Shown: positions 23,996-36,677, numbered from the stretch's first letter. The stretch: DNA of 64,000 nt from Gavia stellata (GCF_030936135.1 NC_082605.1:17070261-17134260), one strand, 5' to 3'. Notes: generated by a model from the letters alone, not told the origin. Numbers and translations are program-made.

Positions 23996-26900
23996 ACACT
24001 GCATTGGAGTGGATGCAGCCAAGAAAGGACATTCTGTTGGTTAAATGAACCATCCCTGGGCAGAAATTTGGCTCGTCCCAACTTCTTGACACACATCCCA
24101 GCCCCACAGCAGCAAATCGCGCTGGAAACCGCCTGCGGAAATGGTGGCGAGTTCACCGCCTGGTGCTGGTGCTCGATTTCAAACCAGCGGTTTGACAATC
24201 CCCCTCTCTGGAGCTCACATCACTGATGTAAAGCGTTTGACAGCTTTCTCACCCCAATCCTTTCATCAGTGTCTAAGCACTGCTCTTTATTTGCTCTTTG
24301 CTATCCCAAACCCATTAAGAATTTCAAAACAAGAGGTGGCAAAAAGCCGCCCTTCTGCCCTGCTGGGTGGCCACGCGGCAGAGAAATGGAGAGGATAACC
24401 AGTATGTGTTGCCAGGCGTGTCAAGGTGGTATGATGGCAACCCAGAGGAAGTTTGACTAAAAATATCCATCGTGACAAATTGCACAATAAAACAAAACCC
24501 AAATTAATATTTATAAAATATTTAGGCTTCCTGATTTTCACTTTGAATGTTACTTTTTTTTTTGCAAGCTCAGATTAACATGTAAATATGCATGCAATAA
24601 TGCCATTGTTTGCAAAAATTATTCCTCTCATCATGGAATACAACCAGGTTTTTCTTTTTGATGTATTGTAGGTTAGGGGTCTGATTCTTACTCATGCTGC
24701 ATTCTTCATGCTGTGCCAGCAAATTACTCTTATTTTCAGGCCCTTTTTGCTTTACCAAAAAGGCTTTTGTACAAATGAGGATTGGGAATGAACTGTTGAT
24801 TTCTGAAATGGAATTATACTTCATATGAATTATGAAAAATAGACAAAATAGCTGAAATGTTGGAGAAGTGACACATTAAAATACAAAACTCATGATCTTT
24901 AACACGCACTGCTGGAATGTTTATAGCTTATCAATAGTCCTCAATTTATGTTTTTCCCCATGATCTAAATGTTCTGCTTTTATAAAAGAAATGTGATCAT
25001 GGATTTCCTCAAAACGAACTGAGTTGCTCTGAAAGAATTAGATGAAAGACAACTAAACAACCCCAAATTCTGCAGCTTTCATATTTGCACTGAACAGCAC
25101 AGAGCAGATTTTGCACTAGATGTCCTGCTTGAGAGCCACGAAAATCTTCCTAAGAATCTATTTGCTCCTGTTCTTATATGCACATAATTTTCATTACTGC
25201 TAAGGTTTGTACCAAAAAAATAATATATCCTTTAAAACCACAAAGAATGTTGTTCTTTTTTTGTTCATTCAATTACTTAATTGTTTTCTTCATTTGGTGG
25301 CATGGTGGTTTGTGGCAATAGAGATTTTATTACAAAACAAAGTAAGTTGTCCCCTGTTTTCACATCAAAGGAAAGGAACATGTTATGAAATATTTTTTTG
25401 TAAAGCATTTTAATCACCTGACCTGTATCTTTTTTAATTAACCCAATTATTTAAATTGATACAGTGTTTAATACGGCACTGTAAAGATATGGCCTTGCTT
25501 TTAAATCAGTAAGTCCCAATAACGTATTTAATACCAACTTTTTCACATCAATTATCATGATTTTTACTTCTGAATTGCAGCAGCTCCTGTGGGTCCTGGG
25601 CATGCATGCTCAGACAGCAAATAATGAATGTGGGGGAGATCAACTCTTCAGCTTGCGGAGTCCTTTCTTTTACTCCTTCAATTTGCTACCTGCCCATCAT
25701 GGATTTTCTTAAATCTTTTCCTCCAGCACAACAGGACCAGATCAGGTATTTGTACACATACATATAATCATCTGCTTTGCTTAAGACCTCTATAATATTT
25801 TAGGATTAAAAATTCATTGATTTAACAAAGTGTTCTTCGGGTTTTATGCTTATCTCCTCTTTTCCCTCATTTCACTCATGTGATGGAGACAAAAAGAGCC
25901 TGGCCACATCGGTCGGTCACTGCTGTCCCTAAATCTGAGCCCCTCCTTTGCCCCAGGCAGCAACAGAACCAGGGAGCAGAGCACTGGATGCAACACTCCT
26001 CTTTCCTCATGCATGTATTTGGACTTCAGGTTTGCAGGTAGTCTGCGTTAAAATCGGGAGGAGAGGCAGGAGACTGTCTTGGGGAGACTCATGAGCATTT
26101 TGCTTTATTTATAGAGCATCCAAACCCAGATTATTAAATACTGCTGAGACACAAGCCTGGGCAAAACAGATTTTGGGATATGCTCCTATCCATCACACCA
26201 GGAAAAGCTGTTGTCAAAACACAATTGAGCTTTCAGTCTAAACACTACCGGCACTGTCAGATCCATCCTCAGAGAGAAACCATGAAATAGCCTAAGTTTC
26301 AGTAGATGATCTTAACACCCTCCCAGGGCACCCCTGTCAGGAACCGATTCAGCCAGGCTCCGTTTCAGGTTTAAACCAAAACCGCAGCACCAAACTCCCA
26401 CCCGACAACCGCTGTCTCTTAAGGCTCGCTCCCACATCGGTGTCAGCTGCCAGAGAGCCAGGAGAAGAGGAGCAGAGAAGAACCACGTGGCGAGTTCCCC
26501 AGCTGTCAAGTACCAAAATTTGCCCATTGAAGCCTTGATTTGCTCATTTTTTTCTAGATTGATGGCTCCCACACCATGTTACCTATCCAGGGAGGTGCAG
26601 GGATGCAATTACACGGTCAAGGGCTGCTTTTGAGCCTCTTGGCCAAGGGGCCAGCAGTAGGTGTGTGGGAGCAGCTATTCCTGGCCAGAGAGACTGAGCT
26701 TGAGACTTGAGCCTTCAGTATGTTTGCATGCTCACGACACTTGGATAAGACTAATGCTCCCTTGCAGGTCTTGTTTTGCCCAGATATGCAGCTAAATTCT
26801 TTCACTCTCCTCTCTGCACCTTTCCGTGTGATTACACCTCTCTCACTCCTGGGTGGCCATAACATCACACAATATCCCAAATTGTACAGGCGTGCAAACA

Positions 26901-27180
26901 CTCTTTTATCCCCACTGAAAATACCACCCCGAGAGGGTCCATAACCATGTCTGTCTTTTCATGGCCACATCGCACTGCTGGCTCATAGCTCTCCTCCGAC
27001 ACGTGAATAGCCAGACCCTGCCCTTCTAGTCACACTTGCTGAGCTCCTTGCTTAAAGCCAGAGCAGCTGGATTTGGTCCTTTGGTTACACATGTGTCCCT
27101 ATAGCTTGCACGTCTATGGGGAGTCATTGCCAATGAAGTCACTGTTCCTTTTAAGTGCTAGGACTGTCACCCACTAAGGC

Positions 27181-27210
27181 GTGTGTATGAATATATATGT
27201 ATACACACAC
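27181..27210. repeat. Alternating TG/TA/CA microsatellite with inverted symmetry
   Basis: GTGTGTAT at 27181-27188 is followed by an AT-rich centre and ATACACAC at 27201-27208. It is a short purine-pyrimidine alternating tract that can fold back on itself. Confidence 0.65.
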
Positions 27211-28902
27211 ATTGGACTTCTCTATAGATCTCCAGCCTCACCAGGAAGTTCTGGTCTATACAGGTCATTGAAATAATCTATATGGCCTTCATAAAGATCA
27301 GGCTACTCTAGAAGTTGCTTCTGCCAAGGCAGATTTGGAGAAAAGCAATGCAATGTCACTACACCGCCTTTTGTTGACAATGGCCTAGGGGGAAATGAAT
27401 CTTCTTTATTTTCTTCTCCAGCCTCCCATTCTTCCTCAGGCCTCCCAAATGTTCTCAGACAGCCTGAGCTTATAATTTCTCCCAGATAAGTTATTTCGGA
27501 GACTGAAGCCTTTGTTTTCCATCTCCCAGACTGATTCTGTGAGAGCTGCCATAGCCCCCAGCTCCTTCTGCACCTGAAGAGATGTCCTTGCAGCACTTCA
27601 GATGTTTCTGAAAACTGCAGCAGGAAATATAGCCAAAAGCCAAAGTCTGAGGAAGGGAGACAAGAGATGGTAAAATTCAAGGAGGAGGACAGACAGAAAG
27701 AAGGTGCTGCAGAATTCCCTTCTGCTACTTTTTTTTTAAAGGTCTCAAAACTCAAGACTTCTCTCATTTCTAAGAAAAACAACCTTCAGCAAGAAAAGAA
27801 AACATATTTCTCTTAGGAAGCACATAATTATAAAGAAGACTAAACCAGGAGATGCTTAGCAGATCTAGCCAGCCTTTGGAATAGCTCAGCACAACCCTCT
27901 ACTGCACCATCAGCCTCATGCCTGCCTCTCTCCTCTCCCCCTGCAAAAAAAGCCGGGGTGCCCCTCAGGCACTATCCATAGCCTTCCCCACCCCTCGCTA
28001 ATTGACCTAATGATGTCTCTGGGAGGAGCTAACTCAATATAATCCCTCCCTCCAACAAAGCCCTTTGTATCTTCTGCCCAACTGCAGCTACTTGAGATTT
28101 CAGTGCTGGGCTGTGTCTGCTTTCTTTTTAATTGACCTTTTGGTTGTATTTGTGGGTTTTTAATTGCTTTTTGGGTTTTTTCCATCCTACTTTTCCATTT
28201 CAGTTTTTATGCTGTTTCTTGTGTTTGGTAACACCCCTTCACTATGACTTTTGTGTTAGTGGGCTCTGCCTACTCTCTGTCCTGCAGGGTCCCCTGATGT
28301 TTCTCTTTCCAGAGAAGAAGGGGGGGGTGCCTAAGGTCTTCAAAACAAAAAACAATCATTTTCTCAATGGTTTCAGGGACTGTGGGTGTTTGGACAATTC
28401 TAAAACGGTATTTCTAACCAGATGGGAAGGCTAATTTATGCTCATGAAAACTGAATGTTGTTTGGTAAGTAGGAATAATACACTAACCAGTTATATCTGT
28501 GCTTTACAGTACCTAGATAGTAACTTCAGGAGTACTAACTAGATTCCCTCAGAAACAAACTAAGAGGAGGGGCTTTCCCCTTTCACACTGTCCCTGGGGC
28601 AGAGCCTGGTCAGGGTTTGCCTAGTTGTGAGGATCCAGGCTCTGCTCCACCTTTGTGGAGTGCCTGAGTCCCCATTTGAAATGAGGATGTACCAGGGCCT
28701 GGGAGCCCTTGGTGGGGAGGGGAGACTTCAGCGCTGCCTGTCTCAGGCTGGGGAGAGCTGGTGCTGCACTGGGGGGGCTGCACCCCTCCCTGTGAGTGTC
28801 TTGCAAGGCACAGTGCTGCAAGGAAAAATGAACTCAGAGGGCAGTAGAAGTTGCTTATTTTCTTGCATTTAATCTTTCCACCAAACCTCAAAAAAATTTT
28901 GA

Positions 28903-28918
28903 TTTTTTTTTTTTTTTT
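28903..28918. repeat. Homopolymer T16
   Basis: Sixteen consecutive T. No retroposed gene or SINE body was seen next to it on either strand, so it is treated as a simple repeat. Confidence 0.85.
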
Positions 28919-31703
28919 ACTAGTTTCAATATGCTGAAACACAAATTTAAAAACATAGTCCTGGGAGGAGGGAATGGATTTCAGTGTTCTCAACAGTGCT
29001 ATAAATAGTACGTCAGCAACCAGCATGACTGATGCAACAGCTTTAGCCAGATTGCAGATCTGAAGGAAATTCAGATAAAGTTTAGCATGAGAAAGGGATG
29101 TTTGGTTAATTGTCACAAAAAGGAATGTCTCCAGTTGTTTTCTGGTGGCTATCTATTTTTTAAATAGTTCTCTTTATGACAGGTAATAAATCTTCTGTTT
29201 TGAGGTACTACTGATAATCTGATTCAGCACATGCTGGCAAGCTATTCATACTGTTAGCAAAATTTCCAATTAAATCCAGCAAAGCTCTTTATTAAAACCT
29301 GAAGGTTTACAGCACTGTTTCTTGCTCAACCCCAAAGCTTGGGAAAACTTAGTCAGTGTGAGGAAAGCAAAGATACTGTGTGAATTGCCTGCAAGGAGAA
29401 CAAGAGGAGTGGGGGCTGATGTTCAGGGATGTTATAGACAGTCTCTTTGAGATTTGTAGGTTCTTGCTTTCCCATAATTGACACTTGTCTAGTCCATTTT
29501 CTGTTTCTGAATCTGAAAAGCAGGATGTAGAATGCTGCTCATTTGCTGGAAGTTTCTTGAAATACTGTTGCAGATTACAGGAATCGGTGGCGTGCCTAAC
29601 TCTTCTACCCACCCATCAAGTGCTGGTTAGATGTCTTTTACAAGAATGTCCAAGTGGGTCACTGTCTTTAATGCCTAGCATGGCCTGGCTTTCACCAGTG
29701 AAACCTGCTGAGTATTTTGATCTTATCTGGAGCGTCCCCCTTGCTGCTGTGACCTTGCCTGGGCTGCGCAGCAGCTGATGCTTTGCCTCTCAGCCTGGCC
29801 TCATCTGCAGCCCTGTGCTTGGGGCACCCTATGGCAAGGATGATGTGATTTTGAACTTTCCCTGGCTGGAGGAGAGACTGAATTTTCCTCCTATGCTTTG
29901 TGTGAGAGCTCAGACCAGCAGGCAGCAGGGTAAAAGGCAAGTAGCAGTTTTAAGGAGAAGCTATTACCGCTCTCTGAAGCGATGGGGTACCAGCTCCTGG
30001 TTCCAGGCTGCGGGTGCACATGGAGTTACACGAGTATGCCTTGGAGAGCGATGGTGCTTGGGATGTTTCCTATCCTTTGCTTTTTTATTAGCTATCTTAC
30101 ACAGCCAGCTGTGAAAAATGCCTTCCAACTTGCAGGGCTGTGCTGGTGTGAGTTTGGTGAGCTTGTTTTTTCTACTTTGTGTTTTGGGATCTTTGTACCT
30201 ACTTTGCTGCCAAATTGCAGAGCTTTAATTCAGACTGAGGGAGACAAATAGATGCTCCCCTAGCAAGGGAAGGACAGGGGAAATACCTTTTTGGGATACA
30301 GTGGTGTGCATGCAGTATTGTCTACCTCATCCCTTTCTAAGGATGTGAGTGGTGTGCATGTCCCTTATACCAGTACTTAGGGGCAAAGTTTGGGTTTGTG
30401 GTATTTCTCATTCAGTCCTGGAGCTGGCAAGGTGAATCCTCTCCACCACTGGAGACCCTCTAATCCCTTACCCTGAATAGAGTTTTTCTCCTGCAAAACG
30501 GCAGCAAGGTGGGTTTAGGGGTTTGCTGTTGTTCTGGTGTCCTAAACAGGCATTGGGCCAGGGCACAGCACGGATGTGCTGATGTGTCCCTCATGGGGCT
30601 GGGGCAGCTGAGGGCATCATCTCCATGCAGGACGTGGTGCAAGCACCTTCCTCTGTGGTTACCCCAAAGCAGCTCTTGTTTCTGCAGATGTACCTCGCAG
30701 ACGGTGCACTGACATTTTCCCTCTTCCTTTAAGAAAAAAAAAATCTAGCATTTAAACATTTGCTCTGGTAAAGGATGAAATGGAAAAGTAGGTCGAATTT
30801 GAAGGATCCCAGCCCTGACAGCGTCCCTTCTAGAACTCCAGACCCAGGTTTTTGGAGAGAGACGGAATATGACTGCAGTGGTGCTTTTCGCACTCATCTG
30901 TGCTCTTCATGTTCCTGTGTACAAAATCACCCTGAAAATGCCCAGAATAAATTATAACCCCATGCTTTTAAGGGAAGGATTTAGTTGCCAGCAATATATT
31001 TATGAAACGAAGCTACCCCTGTTCACTCCGTTGAAATTTAGCTGGGTCTTACCAGGAAGCAAGGTTATTTTTTGCTTTCAAATAGTCTAAGCTAAATTAG
31101 CTGGAACCTAATTACAGAATTCTTTTGATTAAAGCCAGACAATGCGCTCTGGAAGCTAGGATCAAAAATGACAAGACTTGATGTCAGTGAAGGATTAAGA
31201 AGGGGGAAAAAAAAGACTGATTAATTTTTAAAATCAAATCAGGATTGCTCTTTGGACATGGAACAAAGGTTGCAGCGAAGTCAGGCAATTGTTTTGGACT
31301 CGGGAAAACTTGACTTTCAATAATATGACTTTTAATTTAATTTCACATGCACATAACTGAAATCCAAAAAGGGACACTAAAGATGATTTCTGCAGCTATT
31401 CTTAGAGATCAGGAGAGAAATAATTGTAAGTCTTGTGTGAGATCTAGAAATCTCATTGAGATAGTTTGACTTGTAGACATGATACTTCTTGGTCAACATC
31501 AGCTGTGCAGGCAAACAGCTGGCCGCTTGCCTTAATCACTGAACCTTTAGAAAGTGCTCCATAATTATTTTCATACCATACTCTGAAAATAACCCTGCTT
31601 AAAGAAATTGTGCATGTTGCTAGAAAAACAAATGCTGACTCAACACATCTCCTTTTAAAAATACTTTTGTACTTTTAGCTTAATAATGAGCAATGGCCTC
31701 ATT

Positions 31704-31737
31704 GCTCTACCAGTTTGAATGCTCTACCAGTTTGAAT
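31704..31737. repeat. Perfect 17-bp tandem duplication
   Basis: GCTCTACCAGTTTGAAT is present twice head to tail with no mismatch, indicating a fairly recent duplication. Confidence 0.9.
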
Positions 31738-33105
31738 CCTGACTACTTTTTATTGTCTGTCTGGCAAAATATTGAGACATGCATTTTTTTCCAAGCTATT
31801 TTACTCTGAAACAAGCACACAAGGGTTTCTGTATGCAGACTTTCAGCTTCTGAGGGTGGAATAGTCCGCAATACTGTGGCATTTTAGTTTATTGACCTTA
31901 ACATACGGTGCAGGGGATTGATGTCCCTACTTGGCCCTATCCTGAGGTTCCTTGGGAAATTAGGTTTATTAAGGATTATTTATGGGCAGGGGTGCAAACC
32001 TAGAATTGGAAAATAGAACAAGTGGGGAGGATCATGTTTTCTGGAAAACATGGTACAGGAGCTGGCTGGGACCTAAGGGGGAGAGACTGTTCTCTCCCAC
32101 GGATCCCCACATGCGGTTTCTGATCACATGGAAGGCAATTCTTGGCTATCCCAAGGCCTCACATTTTGTTGCTTATTGAATTATTGTTATTAAATTTTAG
32201 AGTGAAGACATCAAACAAATGAAGCCAAGCCATGAAATGACTGGCAATTGGCATTAGGATGGGAGGGCGAATTCCCCCATGCCAGGAAAAGGTTAAAAGC
32301 TCCCTGGTGCAGAATACAGCCCCAGGGGAAAATATTGTAACCTAACCAAAATGACTGGTAGCTTTAAAAACAACAGCAAGATCCAAGAGACAGCACCAAG
32401 CTTCTCCCTTTATGGGGATAATGTATTGTGAACGAGTTTGATGGAGACCCCGAGAGGATGAAATGACCCTCGACAGTGGATCTTGAGAAGAGTGACAGGT
32501 AGAGTGTGAGACTGAGGCCTGGCTGGAGCTGGGAAATCTGGTGTGCTAAGCGCCATATGGTCTTCCTAGCGCGTGTGCGAGACCTCATTTCCACACCCAA
32601 CTGCTCACAAAAAAATAGCACTGGTGCTATCACCAGTTGCCTTCAACTCGCTTCAAACTGGGTGACCCCACCGTCTGGTCCTCGCTGCTGCAGCCTGGAC
32701 GACCCATGGGTCATAGACTTCGTGCTCTGCCACACGCAAGGAGAAATGTGTTTTCAGCTATTTGCTTTTTATAGGTGTGCGTGCGTATCTATCTGTATGT
32801 AAGTATATCTGGCTTACATTTAATGTCTGGTCCAGCAGAACAAAGAGATCACTCCCTACCATTTCCCCATTAGTAGATGAAAGTAGGATTTAAACCAAAG
32901 ATGTCCCAAGCAAAGACAAATCCCCGCTGTCCTCTTTCAGCCCCTCGAGGCTGGCACAGCTCTGCCTGCCACAGCCCTGGGCAGGGGCAGCATCACTTCC
33001 ATCCCCAAAGTCAGTGTCCTCTTCTTGCAATGACTGTTTCTCCATTCCCACAGGGACAATTTGATCCTGAGCCACGTGCTCAGGAGTGGTCCTGGCACAG
33101 CCGTA

Positions 33106-33134
33106 CTTGTATTGATCCGCTGCTTGTATTGATC
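33106..33134. repeat. 12-bp direct repeat, period 17
   Basis: CTTGTATTGATC occurs at 33106-33117 and 33123-33134. Confidence 0.8.
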
Positions 33135-35162
33135 TGATGCTTTCTGGTGCAGTGTGGTCTGCAGCCCTCAGGTGCAGAACAAAAGGCTAAATTTAGTTGA
33201 CTTAGTGCTTGGAGGACACAGCAGGAAGTTATTTGCCAGAATACAGGTTCAGGCAGGTGAGAAGTTGTCTAACACAGATCTTTTGGTAAAGCCCTGGGAA
33301 GAAAACCTTTTCAAGGTAAGAGTGAGATGTTTTGCCTACTGATATATGACATCTAACGGATTTAGTTCTTACACTTGCTGTTGATCAGGGAAGCTTCCCA
33401 CACTCTGTACCCAAATCAGGGTACATGCCTCCTAGAAACAGGAAAGAAGTCATGCTTGTAGCTGGAAAAGCTTGAAGACTTCAGCTTTTAAGCTTGCTGT
33501 ATCAGGATTTATGGCAATTAAATTTATTTTTCTGAAGTGAAGAGGGAAGAGCACTAAAGCAATAGTGTCGTGTGGGGGACTTTGGGGCCCAGCAGTGATG
33601 CAGGACTGGCATTGCTGCTTCCCCTATGGCACTGGTGGGCTCTCTCCAAGGAAAGAAAAGGTCAGGAGGTTCCTGTCTTTAGGGAGCACACTCATGGTGT
33701 GAGGTTTTGTCTCTGTGAAACACTTTTGGTCTCCCCAGACTATTTTTCATTTATCATGGAGATTTGTAACTGCACCTTTATGGCATTTTTTGATTAATTC
33801 ATGTCAAGCACAGGCATCCAGGTGTGAGAACAGTGAATGTAATTTAGTATCTTGGTGTATAGGTTCTTGCTGTATCTCCACTAATTGCAGACATATCATT
33901 TCTGCTAGTTTGAACATATGTTTCAGAGTGTGTTTTATTATGTAGCGTAAAAAAGGTGTGGATTGTTAATGTTATTTGCAGAGCAAATTGTGTACTAGGA
34001 GACTCAAGAACTGGGAAGGAGATGCTCTTACCTCTGAGCTAACTGGGACTGTGTGTAAAGAGAGCAGCTGTGAAAGCCAGAGAGAGACACTCTGCCATAT
34101 TGAAGTACAAATGCTAATAGCCACCTGGAAGACTTAATAATGGCTAGAAGAGGCACCGAGCACTGACTATAAAATCAGGTTGCTGCTGTGGTTCTACAAG
34201 GATTTCCAGCCAAAGGGGGAGCTGAGGTGGGGATGGTCGAGCACTGAAGAGCACCAAGCCAAAACACAGCTGGGAGGGTAGAAAGGGAATGGAAAATGCA
34301 GCATGAGGGAGCTGCTGTAGCTGCTGCAAGCCCAAGTGTGCTGAGCTAGAGAGCAGTGGGGAAACTATCCCAGCCTTCCAGAGGGCTCAACCTGCTGGTC
34401 ATGAGGGTCTTAAGAATATTTGCTTTTGTTTTTCTGTCTTTGACGATTTTTGAAAACTGAAGTTCAAGTGCTACTAAAAATCTCAGGATTATAATAGGAG
34501 GTAATTAATAAGAGGGTGAGTGAATTAGACCTCCAGTTCTCCATGGCAGTCAATGGAGATTGGGCATATGTTTTTTCCAGAACATACTACCAATAAAACT
34601 AAGGAAAGAAGATTCTCCACATCTCCTCAGCCTACTGCTCAGTTATGCCTTTACTAAATGTTTCAGTATTTTTTAATCTCTCAGGAGACTTCTGAACTGC
34701 TTTGATACATCCACAGCTGTAAGTCTCTCCATGAAAGAAACCAATTAAAGGAAACAGCACATGAGAGTCACGGTAAACCGCAAGCAATGAAGCTTCCCAC
34801 AGCCAAGAATTTTGGTGGTTACTTGTCTTGGCGCAAACTAACTACGGCTGATACCAGACATCAGAGCTGGCAATCTGTGCAGGAGGGAGCATGGTTGCCC
34901 TGCTCTTCTTGGGGACTGAACTAATTTCTTCTTCCAGTGTGAGAGCTGAAGGCACGTGGCTGGCAGTGACCTGGCCCTGCAGCTCTGCACCAGTGGGGGA
35001 AGCTGTGGCCGAAAGTCAGAGGGGTAATGTAGTTTCACTACCTGCTTGTGCCTTTTGGAGCCTTAAGGATGCTCTGTCCCTATGTATCTCTGAAGGGACT
35101 CTGCCTCCCATGGCACTAGGCCACCAGCAGGCAGTTGCTGGAATTGCTGAGAAGTGTTTTCT

Positions 35163-35198
35163 ATTTAAATAGAGGTTGTTAGAGGTTGTTATTTAAAT
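35163..35198. repeat. 10-bp tandem duplication flanked by ATTTAAAT palindromes
   Basis: The order is ATTTAAAT, AGAGGTTGTT twice, then ATTTAAAT. The two palindromes bracket the duplicated pair symmetrically. It lies 1.4 kb upstream of the SYNPR start codon. Confidence 0.85.
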
Positions 35199-35758
35199 TA
35201 AAAAAGCTTACCTGATAACGTTTTGTAAGGAAAAGTTCTCCATTTCTTTCCTGTTTTTTCTCCTAGGGCAGAAAGAAAGGAGGGCACAAAATACAACTCT
35301 TTTTAGTTTTTTCTTGAAAAAATGAAATGGAATTGTAATTCTGTCCTCAAAGCTGGATTTGATAGGGTAAAAAAAGATTACTTAAAAAAAAATAGAACTG
35401 GACCCAGTCCCATTGCCACCACAGACTTCAGCTGGGTTTGTTGCAGATCTGTGACTTTGACACAAAATCCTCTGCCTTAAATTCCAACGAAACCTTCAAA
35501 CATTCATTCTCCCCACATGCATCTTGTTTACTCCAAGGATACATCCGGAATTTTTTTTAATAGAGCTTTAGTGTGAGCAAAACTAATTGACTTATTAAAC
35601 TTTTGCACATGGCTGATTCCTTACAGGGTGTAAAAGCTTCAGGTATTTTTTTTAGGCAGATATTGCAATCTCTGACCTACTTAGGGCCTAAATCCTATTT
35701 GAGCGCTGGTGTCCTTCTGGTGGCACAACTGGTTGTCAGGGTGGCAGTTAAGTGACTA

Positions 35759-35772
35759 TGCAAATGTTTGCA
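35759..35772. promoter_or_regulatory. Octamer inverted repeat about 0.8 kb upstream of SYNPR
   Basis: TGCAAATGTTTGCA has arms TGCAAA and TTTGCA around a two-base centre, so its arms are one base shorter than in the 22611 and 55044 palindromes. ATGCAAAT spans 35758-35765. It is the copy closest to the SYNPR promoter. Confidence 0.4.
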
Positions 35773-36282
35773 GAATCAGGGCCTAAATCTAGTTGCTGGG
35801 TATGTGCTGTTAAATCGGGTCATGGGTTTGTGCCCTCAGCACTTTCCTGAGCCTTTGCTGGGGCAGGACCCGGCTCCATCACAAAACCCTCATGGTGATG
35901 TTTTAATGCCACAAGGAACTGGAAACGCTGTCAGCAAGTAGGAGCAATGGAAGCATGGACACACACAGGGACTGTGGCTCCTGCCAGGCTGTGCCACCCT
36001 GGGTATATTACAATTATTAAGGCTATGTTGGGAAACGAGGGCAACACAAGACAGAAAATCCTGTTCTGCTGTCAAGGAAATGCTACAGCAGCAGGACCGA
36101 GCGCTTGGAGAGCGGGCTGGCAGAGCTGCAGCCCTGCTGCCGGGGGCGGCGGGCAGGGGGGTCCCGGGAGGGCGAGAGGGGAAAGAAGGACACGGTGCAG
36201 CGTGGTGCCAGCCCCTGCCCCCGCTGCTTCCACAGAAATGTTCATAGTTTCTCCGCAGGCAGCGGGGGAGGCAGTTTGGTTT

Positions 36283-36335
36283 CTTCTTTTTTTTTTTTCT
36301 TTCCCCGACGTCTTCTTGTCCCTTCCTGCCCCGAA
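36283..36335 (+). promoter_or_regulatory. Polypyrimidine tract with GACGTC core, upstream of SYNPR
   Basis: This is an almost pure C/T stretch on the + strand, including a run of T, interrupted by the palindrome GACGTC at 36307-36312. That hexamer is the centre of a cAMP-response element, but the flanks (C before and T after) do not complete TGACGTCA. It lies about 270 bp upstream of the SYNPR ATG. Polypurine/polypyrimidine tracts are common near vertebrate promoters; function is not shown. Confidence 0.4.
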
Positions 36336-36365
36336 ATAGAAATTATTTTTAAAGAATTAATGCCC

Positions 36366-36375
36366 ATTTAAAAAG
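36366..36375 (+). promoter_or_regulatory. TATA-like element, candidate
   Basis: ATTTAAAAAG sits exactly at the switch from AT-rich to GC-rich sequence, about 210 bp before the SYNPR ATG. If it works as a TATA-like element, transcription would begin near 36395-36400 and give a 5' UTR of about 180 nt with no upstream ATG. A CpG-island promoter need not use it, so this is a weak call. Confidence 0.3.
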
Positions 36376-36540
36376 CGGCGGAGCGCCGGGGGACGCAGCG
36401 CTCGGGCAGCGGGCGGAGGCCGGAGCGGTGCCCGGGCGCGGGGCGGCTCCGCGGGGCGGTGCGGGGGGCGCGGGGCCCCGCCCGGCTGCTCCGCCCGGCG
36501 TGCGCGGGGGCAGCGCCGCGCATCCCCGGCTGGCGGGCGG

Positions 36541-36565
36541 CTCCGCTCCGCTCCGCTCGGCTCCG
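36541..36565 (+). repeat. CTCCG pentamer repeat in presumed 5' UTR
   Basis: Five tandem 5-bp units: CTCCG three times, CTCGG, then CTCCG, starting 40 bp before the SYNPR start codon. A short GC-rich repeat here could vary in length between individuals and affect 5' UTR folding, but only its presence is directly seen. Confidence 0.8.
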
Positions 36566-36580
36566 CGGGGCTGCGGCGCC

Positions 36581-36598
36581 ATGGAGGCGGTGGACCAG
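36581..36598 (+). CDS. SYNPR: Synaptoporin, coding exon 1 (long isoform start)
   Basis: Synaptoporin is a synaptic-vesicle membrane protein of the synaptophysin family, with four membrane spans in a MARVEL domain and both termini in the cytosol. This exon supplies only the first six residues, MEAVDQ, and ends in a phase-0 donor CAG|GTACGC. The start is chosen because the ATG has a strong Kozak context (G at -3 and G at +4), is the first ATG after the presumed promoter, and splices in frame to exon 2. The exon-1/exon-2 split after a Gln matches the arrangement I recall for synaptophysin (…VVNQ | LVAGG…). The first residues differ from the mammalian SYNPR start I remember (MDPVSQ), as expected for a divergent species. 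The 5' UTR lies upstream within the CpG island; its exact start cannot be read. Paralogues SYP, SYPL1 and SYPL2 fit less well. Confidence 0.85.
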
Positions 36599-36677
36599 GT
36601 ACGCGGAGCCCCGCGGGCGGGCGGGAGGCGGGGAGCGCGGAGCGGGCGCGGTGCTGACTCCCTCTCTCTACCCGCAG
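36599..36677 (+). other. SYNPR: SYNPR intron 1 (79 bp micro-intron)
   Basis: The intron is very short and G-rich, with donor GTACGC, a branch-point-like CTGAC at 36654-36658 (about 20 nt before the acceptor), a pyrimidine tract and CAG acceptor. Its 79-bp length is not a multiple of three. If retained, the exon-1 frame stays open through the intron and on to a stop at 36989-36991, so a retained transcript would encode a different GC-driven peptide. Splicing is the natural reading because it alone restores the family sequence. Confidence 0.88.

Larger units (their letters stand above)
13469..36109. other. Upstream intergenic DNA, no gene seen
   Basis: Holds the CpG patches near 13.7 and 23.9 kb, the minisatellite at 22.2 kb, octamer palindromes at 22611 and 35759, hairpins and simple repeats. 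The longest frames (159 codons at 27303-27782 minus; 168 codons at 28610-29116 minus) give no recognised protein, and the second runs through a poly-T tract that yields a lysine run. From memory of mammalian maps, SYNPR is separated from its divergent neighbour CADPS by a long gene-free interval, which fits this stretch. Confidence 0.7.

Noticed and set aside
27303..27782. 159-codon minus-strand open frame
   Set aside because: No recognised family or splice structure; looks like chance.
28610..29116. 168-codon minus-strand open frame
   Set aside because: It reads through the T16 homopolymer as a lysine run and shows no known protein similarity.
36428..36580. In-frame non-ATG N-terminal extension of SYNPR
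   Set aside because: The frame is open upstream of the ATG only because GC-rich DNA lacks stops; there is no upstream ATG and the ATG at 36581 has a strong Kozak context and matches the family start.
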